Shown here piece after piece: positions 35,101 to 47,100 of a stretch of DNA of 64,000 bases. Source of the stretch: Owenia fusiformis (Eukaryota; Annelida; Polychaeta; Sabellida; Oweniidae). The position numbers and the translations under genes were made by a program. Position 1 is the first letter of the stretch. Each line of letters starts with the position of its first letter. The stretch covers positions 5,291,815 to 5,355,814 of the forward strand of contig CAIIXF020000003.1 of assembly GCA_903813345.2 (NCBI GenBank), read 5' to 3'. The notes under the pieces were generated by a model that saw only the letters and a list, made by a program, of their open reading frames with translations, did no database searches and was not told the origin of the DNA.

Positions 35101-38100
35101 TTATTTCTAAAATGCTCAGTGACAAAATTCATTACTGGTATGATTGTCAGGTATACAGCATCACATGAGGATAAAACTGTACTAAAAAGTAAAATCTTGT
35201 TTTTATCTAAGAGTTTGTTATGATGTTATTGAAAATGTAGCTTCAAATCATATAAGTCAAGGCACAAATTAAAATGCACAAAAACTCTCTATAAACAAAT
35301 AGTCCACCAAAATTGAGAAATCTCCATTGACCTCTAAAGGTAGGGGACATGCCCTGCCTAAGGTAATATAAAATTCTCAACAACCATTGTTTCTAGAATT
35401 ATATTAAAAACTGTGGATAGATTGATGATAGAAGATGGTGATGATAGAGTGGGCGTGGTAGAAAATATGTATTATCATACAAGGCCCGAGACATGACCTT
35501 TATATTAGGTGGTTAAATGATCAAGCAAACTCACCTCTATAACAAACAACTCCTATGGGTGGTTAAATGAACAAGCAAACTCACCTCTATAACAAACAAC
35601 TCCTATGGGTGGTTAAATGAACAATCAAACTCACCTCTATAACAAACAACTCCTATGGGTGGTTAAATGATCAAGCAAACCCACCTCTATAACAAACAAC
35701 TCCTATAGGTGGTTAAATGAACAAGCAAACTCACCTCTATAACAAACAACTCCTATGGGTGGTAAATGATCAAGCAAACTCACCTCTATAACAAACAACT
35801 CCTATGGGTGGTTAAATGAACAAGCAAACTCACCTCTATAACAAACAACTCCTATATGTGGTTAAATGAACAAGCAAACTCACCTCTATACTAACAACTC
35901 CTATGGGTGGTTAAATGAACAAGCAAACTCACCTCTATAACAAACAACTCCTATGGGTGGTTAAATGAACAAGCAAACTCACCTCTATAACAAACAACTC
36001 CTATAGGTGGTTAAATGAACAACCAAACTCACCTCTATAACAAACAACTCCTATAGGTGGTTAAATGAACAAGCAAACTCACCTCTATAACAAACAACTC
36101 CTATGGGTGGTGGTGATAGGAAAAGAACACGTTTCTGAAGAAGGACAAATTTCCATAAAATGAAAATATTCTCCCCAAAAAACTTGATAAATTGTGAGAA
36201 GCAACCTGCAGGATGTGTAATCTGAAATACACAAGAAGAGGATGTGTAATCTGAAATACACAAGAATAGGATGTGCAATCTGAAATACACAGCAATAGGA
36301 AATTACACACAAGCTATGGACCAGGTCAATATTTTGAAGCATTCATTTCCTTTTAAACAGCTGATCTTGTTCCTCGCTACATAGTAAAAGCAATGATATT
36401 GGATGTTAAACACTCACAAAACCTTTTAAAACCCAACACCTCTAATTATATTTGAAGATGGTAGTCACCTTGAGTTCAGGTAGTATGTCACTGGAGGTTG
36501 TAGTGCTAGAGGTACTCATTAGTGAACTGGTCAGTGAGTTGGTGAATGGAAGACGTCCTATCGTGGCTTTTTTGTCTTCATAAAAAGCTTCAAGCTGTGA
36601 ATATGTACCTGGGGTCTCAAGCTGGTGCCTGAAGCAAAAAATGCATTAAATCCAAATAACATTTCCTACAATGTGAAGTGCTATGACAGAATCAATAAGA
36701 TGCATGTACCTGACTTGGGAATTGAGAAACCAGAACAACGGCAACGCAAAAGCGTAGCAAATCCCATCGAACAGCCATGACTGGCATTTTTACAAAGTAT
36801 ACAGCAAAAATGGCAGCCATTTTTTCAAAATGGCCACCTTCTACCAAAAGTATTATTAGACAGTGTGCCATGCTTATAGTATTCACATACCAAATATGAA
36901 CAAAATCACTCCCCTACTTTTCGAGTTATAGTAAAATATGTTTAAATGGCAGCCATTTTTCAAAATGGCCACCTTCTACCAAAATTGTCATTAGACAGTG
37001 TGACATGCTTATAATATTCACATACCAAATATGAACAAAATCGCTCTACTACTTTTCGAGTTATAGCAAAATACGTTAAAATGGCAGCCATTTTGAAAAA
37101 TGGCCGCCTTCTACCAAAAGTGTCATTAGACAGTGTGCCATGCTTATAGTATTCCCATACCAAATATGAACAAAATCGCTCCACTACTTTTCGAGTTACA
37201 GCAAAAATCGTAAAATAACGAGTAAAGGCCGCCATTTTTCAAGATGGCTGCCATGTGCTTTTTTAATATCTACATTTCTAGCTTTATTAATGTCCTACAT
37301 AATTTTTTTACATTTACAACATATTGCTATTACAGTTTTACATATTGCACCTAAATTACTGTAAAATCGGCACTAAAATGGCCGCCATTTTTAAATGAGT
37401 CCTACATAATTTTTTTACATTTACAACATATTGCTATTACAGTTTTACATATTGCACCTAAATTACTGTAAAATCGGCACTAAAATGGCTGCCACTTTTA
37501 AATGAGCAGCCGTTTTGAAAATCGGCTTTCGAGCAGAACTTCTACCCCCATAGGGTATATGTGTACAAAATATGAACAAAATCGGGCCAACGGTATTTGA
37601 GTTATTGCCCGGACGTATGGACGTCTTTTGTTGCTGCATTAGTTTCTTCATTCATTGTCTTCTTTCTTTGTCTTGATTTGATTGTGATGTTATCTTTCTT
37701 CAGGATCCACAGACTTGAGACTGCGCGTAGGTGGGTTAAACGTTTTGATCCAGACGGACGGAGGCGTTCCCTATATCCCTTCGAACTTCGTTCGATGGGA
37801 TAATGATGTGTCAACAAAAGTGTATATATTAAGTTGCTATAAAACAACAAATCAGATTAAGTCCTTGCCTGCATTGGGGCAATATATAAAGGTTGCAACG
37901 AAGCAACCAATCACTCACCTGACTTGGGACTCTAGAAACTGCATGTGTCTGTAGAGAAGTGTATATGATGTTGCTAGGATCCCAACAGACTTCATTCTGG
38001 CTCCTCTCTCAATCTCACTCTCCACTCGCATGTTTTCAAAGCAGGCCAAGCCAAATAAAGAATCTTTTCTAAAATATCTGAAACAAAGTGCAAAAATGAT

Positions 38101-41100
38101 TGAAGTATACGTCGCAACATCTGAAGATGGCTTTTAATGAGAACATTGAGTAGCCAAGATTCGTCTTTCAACAGGTCATTAAATCTATTGTGTGATATTT
38201 TCCTGTGGAATATCTCAAAACTTTGCACTTGGGTCATCCTTTGAAATGGAACATGAACCCACACAGAAAGATAAGCAGACAGACAGACAGCTTCTCTATA
38301 CTCCTTTCAAAATTCTTCAGTGGGATAATCATAATCACTGTAAGCATAATTGAGGTTCACTCTAAAATTAATAATATATTTACTTACACAAAATCACTCA
38401 TTTGGGTATGAGATCCACTTGACATAGCTTTGAACTCTACACCTTCCAGATTGGCATCTTCCGGGAGACACCATTCTACCACATTCCCTGCAATAATAGA
38501 ATATAAACCATGTGTTAGCCATTCTACCACATTACCTACAATAATAGAATATAAACCATGTGTTAGCCATTCTACCACATTACCTACAATAATAGAATAT
38601 AAACCATGTGTTAGCCATTCTACCACATTACCTACAATAATAGAATATAAACCATGTGTTAGCCATTCTACCACATTCCCTGCAATTATAGAATATAAAC
38701 TATGTATCGAACATTCTACCACATTCCCTGCAATTATAGAATATAAACCATGTGTTAGCCATTCTACCACATTCCCTACAATAATAGAATATAAACTATG
38801 TATCAAACATTCTACCACATTCCCTGCAATTATAGAATATAAACTATGTATCGAACATTCTACCACATTCCCTACAATAATAGAATATAGACTATGTATC
38901 AAACATTCTACCACATTCCCTGCAATTATAGAATATAAACCATGTGTTAGCCATTCTACAACATTCCCTACAATAATAGAATATAAACTATGTATCAAAA
39001 ATTCTACCACATTCCCTGCAATTATAGAATATAAACCATGTGTTGACCATTCTACCACATTACCTACAATAATAAAATATAATCTATGTATCGAACATTC
39101 TACCACATTCCCTACAATAATAGAACATAAACTATGTATCAAACATTCTACCACATTCCCTGCAATTATAGAATATAAACCATGTGTTAGCCATTCTACC
39201 ACATTCCCTACAATAATAGAATATAAACTATGTATCAAACATTCTACCACATTACCTACAATAATAGAATATAAACCATGTGTTAGCCATTCTACCACAT
39301 TACCTACAATAATAGAATATAAACCATGTGTTAGCCATTCTACCACATTCCCTGCAATTATAGAATATAAACTATGTATCGAACATTCTACCACATTCCC
39401 TGCAATTATAGAATATAAACCATGTGTTAGCCATTCTACCACATTCCCTACAATAATAGAATATAAACTATGTATCAAACATTCTACCACATTCCCTGCA
39501 ATTATAGAATATAAACTATGTATCGAACATTCTACCACATTCCCTACAATAATAGAATATAAACTATGAATCAAACATTCTACCACATTTCCTGCAATTA
39601 TAGAATATAAACCATGTGTTAGCCATTCTACAACATTCCCTACAATAATAGAATATAAACTATGTATCAAACATTCTACCACATTCCCTGCAATTATAGA
39701 ATATAAACTATGTATCGAACATTCTACCACATTCCCTGCAATTATAGAATATAAACCATGTGTTAGCCATTCTACCACATTCCCTACAATAATAGAATAT
39801 AAACTATGTATCAAACATTTTACCACATTCCCTGCAATTATAGAATATAAACTATGTATCGAACATTCTACCACATTCCCTACAATAATAGAATATAAAC
39901 TATGTATCAAACATTCTACCACATTCTCTGCAATTATAGAATATAAACCATGTGTTAGCCATTCTACAACATTCCCTACAATAATAGAATATAAACTATG
40001 TATCAAACATTCTACCACATTCCCTGCAATTATAGAATATAAACCATGTGTTGACCATTCTACCACATTACCTACAATAATAAAATATAATCTATGTATC
40101 GAACATTCTACCACATTCCCTACAATAATAGAATATAAACTATGTATCAAACATTCTACCACATTCCCTGCAATTATAGAATATAAACCATGTGTTAGCC
40201 ATTCTACCACATTCCCTACAATAATAGAATATAAACTATGTATCAAACATTCTACCACATTCCCTGCAATTATAGAATATAAACCATGTGTTAGCCATTC
40301 TACCACATTCCCTACAATAATAGAATATAAACTATGTATCAAACATTCTACCACATTCCCTGCAATTATAGAATATAAACCATGTGTTAGCCATTCTACC
40401 ACATTCCCTACAATAATAGAATATAAACTATGTATCAAACATTCTACCACATTCCCTGAAATTATAGAATATAAACTATGTATCGAACATTCTACCACAT
40501 TCCCTACAATAATAGAATATAAACTATGTATCAAACATTCTACCACATTCCCTGCAATTATAAAATATAAACCATGTGTTAGCCATTCTACCACATTCCC
40601 TACAATAATAGAATATAAACTATGTATCAAACATTCTACCACATTCCCTGCAATTATAGAATATAAACCATGTGTTAGCCATTCTACAACATTCCCTACA
40701 ATAATAGAATATAAACTATGTATCAAACATTCTACCACATTCCCTGCAATTATAGAATATAAACCATGTGTTAGCCATTCTACAACATTCCCTACAATAA
40801 TAGAATATAAACTATGTATCAAACATTCTAACACATTCCCTGCAATTATAGAATATAAACCATGTGTTAGCCATTCTACCACATTCCCTACAATAATAGA
40901 ATATAAACTATGTATCAAACATTCTACCACATTCCCTGCAATTATAGAATATAAACCATGTGTTAGCCATTCTACCACATTCCCTACAATAATAGAATAT
41001 AAACTATGTATCAAACATTCTACCACATTCCCTGAAATTATAGAATATAAACTATGTATCGAACATTCTACCACATTCCCTACAATAATAGAATATAAAC

Positions 41101-44100
41101 TATGTATCAAACATTCTACCACATTCCCTGCAATTATAAAATATAAACCATGTGTTAGCCATTCTACCACATTCCCTACAATAATAGAATATAAACTATG
41201 TATCAAACATTCTACCACATTCCCTGCAATTATAGAATATAAACCATGTGTTAGCCATTCTACAACATTCCCTACAATAATAGAATATAAACTATGTATC
41301 AAACATTCTACCACATTCCCTGCAATTATAGAATATAAACCATGTGTTAGCCATTCTACAACATTCCCTACAATAATAGAATATAAACTATGTATCAAAC
41401 ATTCTACCACATTCTCTGCAATTATAGAATATAAACCATGTGTTAGCCATTCTACCACATTCCCTACAATAATAGAATATAAACTATGTATCAAACATTC
41501 TACCACATTCCCTGCAATTATAGAATATAAACCATGTGTTAGCCATTCTACCACATTCCCTACAATAATAGAATATAAACTATGTATCAAACATTGTACC
41601 ACATTCCCTGCAATTATAGAATATAAACCATGTGTTATCCATTCTACCACATTCCCTACAATAATAGAATATAAACTATGTATCAAACATTCTACCACAT
41701 TCCCTGCAATTATAGAATATAAACTATGTATCGAACATTCTACCACATTCCCTACAATAATAGAATATAAACTATGTATCAAACATTCTACCACATTCCC
41801 TGCAATTATAGAATATAAACCATGTGTTAGCCATTCTACCACATTCCCTACAATAATAGAATATAAACTATGTATCAAACATTCTACCACATTCCCTGCA
41901 ATTATAGAATATAAACTATGTGTTAGCCATTCTACCACATTCTCTGCAATTATAGAATATAAACCATGTATTGGTCATTCTATCACATTCCCTGCAATTA
42001 TAGAATATAAACCATGTATTGGTCATTCTATCACATTCCCTGCAATTATAGAATGTGTCGGCCAATCTACAATATTCCATGCAATTATAGAATATAAACC
42101 ATACATTAACCATTCCATCTAATCACATTCCCTGCAATTATAGAATATATTTACCATGTGTTGGTCATTCTACCACATTCCCTGCAATTATAGAAGATAT
42201 TTACCATGTGTTGGTCATTCTACAACATTCCCTGCAATTATAGAAGATATTTACCATGTGTTGGCCATTCTACCACATTCTCTGCAATTATAGAAGATAT
42301 TTACCATGTGTTGGCCATTCTACAACATTCCCTGCAATTATAGAATATATTTACCATGTGTTGGTCATTCTACCACATTCCCTGCAATTATAGAAGATAT
42401 TTACCATGTGTTGGCCATTCTACCACATTCTCTGCAATTATAGAAGATATTTACCATGTGTTGGCCATTCTACAACATTCTCTGCAATTATAGAATATAT
42501 TTACCATGTGTTGGCCATTCTACAACATTCCCTGCAATTATAGAATATATTTACCATGTGTTGGCCATTCTACAACATTCCCTGCAATTATAGATTATAT
42601 TTACCATGTGTTGGCCACTCTACAACATTCCCCAGGGTTCTCACTAAACTTTTAGACTCCGGAGATTCTCCAGAGTCTAATGTCTTAAAACCCTCTTGCT
42701 CCAGAGTCTAATAGCTTTTCCGGAGTCTAAAGTGTTTTTTCTGGAGTCTAATTTTACATTTTTGTTACATTATTTATGGTAGAACTCTTGAGAAAATACA
42801 TAAAACTGGATACAAACAAGGAATAGGAAGTCAGAAACCTTTTAGAAATAAATATTGGGATTAAAATAGCAAGATAATCTTGTTGAAAAGTATACTAATA
42901 GGATATCTCTGATCTCACATGGGGGAGAAGTTGTCGGGATACCGCGAAAAAAGTAGTCACAATACCGCTAAAAATCTGGGGTCTAAAAATTTCCTGGTGA
43001 GAACCCTGTTCCCTGCAGTTGACTGAAAAGACTGATGAAATGCAAGAAATGATATTCATAGCAATGATATACAGGCACTAAAGTTAATTTACTTGCTTCA
43101 ATATTAAAAGCTAGTTTAATGAATTTTGTTTAAACATGTAATATTACTGTCCCTGAGATTTCATAAACAAGAATGGATCAATACAGTTAATGTAGAAGAT
43201 CATGCAGGTTTCTTGTTAAATCATATGTATTTACTATTAACAACATTCATATTAGAATTTACCATTTATGATGGTGAACGTTATCTATAATTATTGGTTC
43301 TTAATGCTGAGAAACAATATTCAATCAGAAGTTGAAGACATAAATGCATCCCCCTCCGTTCTGACTGGCATAAATTCCTGAAATACTCAGATTAGTCTTT
43401 CAAATATCAATTAACAGAAATTTATATAACAAACATATAGACAAATTCATTCAATAAAATTCCAGATATTTTCATTGGTTATGGGGGGGGGGGGGGTGCG
43501 ATCGCACCATCGTAAGATTGATTTGTCATGTTTTTCAAATCGTCTTACAATGTCATAGGCGTAGCCAGAAGAGGGTTCAATGGTGCTATCGCACCCCCCC
43601 CCCATAACCAATGAAAATATGACCAGGATGATAGAGGAAGAAAAGAGCCTTAAAATGCTTTTTATTTGAAGCTTCTAGCTCAATTTTGAAGGAAGTTACA
43701 CGTTTTCTGATGATCTAATTACTGTATGTTATATATTCATATTTTGTTTTTTTTTGGGTACCCGGATTTTTCGACCAGGTACTGGGTACCAAGTTTGAAC
43801 CCAGCATGGAGGATTTACTACCCAGTACCCAGTTTTTCTACAAACCCTGTATATTGAAATGTTAAGGTTCAGCGGAAAGTAACATTTTGCTAAAAAATTG
43901 CTATACCTGCACATGTTATTTTCTGGTACAAAATTAAGTATGAGGGCATGTGTGTATTTCCTTGCTTTTTTCAGGAAAGGATCATTACACTGTCTACTTT
44001 TAGTAAACCTTGAAACAGGTCAATGGTAGCTCATGTGTTCTCATGTGATCTCCACAAAATTCTTGCTAACCACCAACATGGATTCAGAGCTAAACACTCT

Positions 44101-47100
44101 TGTGAAACCCAACTTGTAAACACCATAGAACAGATTTCACGAGCTCTTGATAACAACAAACAAACAGACTTATTAGTACTGGACTTCTCTAAAGCATTTG
44201 ATACAGTCGCACACGAGCGCCTGCTCCTTAAGCTTAATCACTATGGAATTCACGGAAACAACTTGAGCTGGCTCAGATCTTGGCTCGTTGGAAGGTCCCA
44301 ACAGGTAGTACTGGATGGAGAATCTAGTACAAGAACACCAGTGAAATCGACCACTCTGCTCCCTTGTCTATATCAATGATATGGGCAGCGACTTATCAAC
44401 AACAACCAGCCTCAAACTATTTGCAGATGACAGCCTCCTCTTCATGTCTGTCGAGAACCAAAAGGATGCACTGACACTCAAGGATGACCTTGACAAGCTG
44501 GTCTCCTGGGCAAATACATGGCAAATGAAATTCCATCCCTCAAAATGCTATGTACTGAGTATTCACGGACGTAAATCACCCATCACACACAAGTACACTA
44601 TGTTATAGACTATTAGGAGAAGAATTAAAATCTGTGACCAACATTCCATATCTAGGGATCGAAATCACAAACAACCTAAACTGGACGACACACATACAAA
44701 CAGTAGTATCAAAATCTAACAAGGTACTAGGCTTCCTCCGGCGCAACCTCCACCAGTACCCAGAGAACATTAAAGCCCAGGCGTACAAGTCACTAGTACG
44801 GCCTAACCTAGAATATGCTAGTGCAGCATGGGATCCTTACCGCCAGAAAGATATCAACATACTGGAACAGGTACAAAGGAGAGCAGCCAGATTTGTTACC
44901 AAATGTCACTCTAGGGAACCAGGCTGTGTCACCCAAGCTCTCCAACACCTGCAGTGGGAATCACTACAATCCCGTAGGGAGGCTACTAGACTTTCCCTCT
45001 TCTACAAAGGAACTCACAACTTAGCAGCCATCACTATACCCACTTACTTCAGCCCTCAAATAAACACAAACACTAGACAGTTCCATCCATCCAAATTCAT
45101 CCAACCAGATGCCAGAATGGATGCATACAAGTTTAGTTACTTTCCAAGGACAATGGTAAAATGGAACACTCTACCCAGTGATATTTTAGACAGTGATAGC
45201 CTATCCAGTTTAAAATCTTCTGTAAGCAAGGAGCTTAACAATTACCCAAATGCGAGTAGGTAGTTACCAGTTTCACCACCAGGTGGCTGATTCGGGTCAA
45301 TTAACATGGCAGGTATATAAGAAAGTTCCCCTAAACTTGAATATTATCAATTTAAGTGGCTCAATTTTCATATAACCCTTATGCGTCTGATACTTATACT
45401 AATGAAAATATGTCCAGTAAAGCAAAATATTATCTGTCCACTAAAAGAAAAGATATTTCATTTTTTGTGATTTTATAGTATGGGGTCTATGGGGAATCTC
45501 CCCGAGCTAGAAGTCACATTTTCAAAGAAAATTAATTTTTCAAAGTTGATAAACACTTTTTAAAACCACATTTCTAGATGTAATTTTACATGTAGATTTC
45601 AAATATGATATTACTTTGACTAAATTTTGAATTTTTAATGACGTAAATCAAGATTATTTCTACTCGCATCTGGGTTATTAAGGTTAAGGTTTTCAATATT
45701 TTGACAATCGGTTAAGGTTCAAATTGTATTCTATTCAAATTATATCACTGTTAAACTATATATCTGCTTTAATGGGCTTATTAGCCTTTTGCGGATTATT
45801 GATGTGGATGTGTTGTCTGGAAACTTTGAAAGAAAATTTGGGAAAATAGAAAGTGTGAAATATCAGAATTTCGTGGAGTTCCTATTGAACTCCTACTATA
45901 TATTCTTAAAGAAGACAATGTAATGATACTTTCCTGAAAAAAGCAAGGCAATATCCCAGATGCGAGAAGAAATAATCTTGATTTACGTCATTAAAAATCC
46001 ACAATTCAGTCAAACTGATGTCATATTTGGAATCTACATGTAAAATTACATCTAGAAATGTGGTTTTGAAAATAGTTTATCAACTTTTAAAATTTAATTT
46101 TCTTTGAAAGTGTGACTTTTAGGTCGGGGAGATTCCCCATAGACACCATGTTGTAAAACCACAAAAAGTGAAATATCTTTTCTTGTGATGGGCAGTTCAT
46201 ATTTTCTTTTGCGGGATATATTTTAATTTGTATAACTATCAGATACATAAGGGTAATATGAAAAGTTAACCACTAAAACTGATGCATATTCAAGTTTAAG
46301 GGAATTTTGTAATACCCTGCCATGTTAATTCCCCCGAATCAGCCACCTGGTGGCGAAACTGGTAACTACCTACTCGCATCTGAGTAATTGACACATGTCT
46401 TCATACTTTATTTTGTACCAGAAAATAACATGTGCTGGTATAGCAATTTTTACCGTGACCAAAATGTTACTTTCCAGCTGTACCTTAATTGCTATTTTTA
46501 TTCTGTCAATTAACATACTATGTATGCATTATGACATTGGTTGCTTGATTTATTGTCTGAGTGATTGACATGATATCGATGATTGTTTCTTTTGCTGGTT
46601 AGTTTATTTTAAGAATTTTTCCATCTAAAATGTCATTCGACTTTTTGGCAATTAAAAGTCCCTGCCTGCATTTAGTAATCATATTGTCATGTGCATAATT
46701 TTGAAACCATATCCTAATTATTTCACAAACCCTTTGTTGATTCTGCCATAGTTTCCAATTTGTAAACAGCATTTAGCCTTTTTAATTGGGAACTTTTTTG
46801 AAATTTCCAAAATGGCTGCCATGTGATTCCAGAATTAACATGAGTGTGACGTGACATCACAGTTGCTTGTTCCTAGGTAACAACAAGATCACAATTGCTT
46901 GTTTCTAGATAGCAACAAGATTTTTGATAAAATGGCACAGAATTACCCTGATTAACACCCTTAAAATCCGATTTTCAAAGAATATATTTGGAGAAACAAT
47001 AAAAGGTAAGTGGAATAAATTAGAAGATGGTTTGAAGTTACCAGTGTTACCACAGAAGTCAATTTGAAACTCAAGAATGCTTTCTTTGACTCATAATCAC

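Larger units (their letters stand above)
43866..46484. mobile_element. 2.6-kb TIR element in a TTAA target, carrying nested insertions
   Basis: The left end GGTTCAGCGGAAAGTAACAT and right end ATGTTACTTTCCAGCTGTACC are inverted repeats bounded by TTAA (43862-43865, 46485-46488). The TIRs extend inward: GCACATGTTATTTTCTGGTA and TTGCTTTTTTCAGGAAAG recur reversed on the right. The right arm is interrupted by the MITE at 45958-46381. Between the arms lies a LINE fragment. TTAA targets are used by piggyBac and Kolobok elements; I cannot say which applies. Confidence 0.65.

Noticed and set aside
35508-36107. CRISPR-like array (50-bp period)
   Set aside because: Eukaryotic intron; the whole period is repeated with no unique spacers, and the unit is the host gene's own splice donor. 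The same reasoning excludes the 48-, 54- and 58-bp arrays.
36051-36342. Three overlapping minus-strand frames around DENND11 exon 5
   Set aside because: Only the frame containing [17 protein letters not shown] is real; the others are shadow frames extended through the 29-bp and 50-bp repeats.
38430-39569. Plus-strand 379-codon open frame of the repeat [16 protein letters not shown]
   Set aside because: Shadow of the 48-bp array on the strand opposite DENND11; it stays open only because the unit is a multiple of three.
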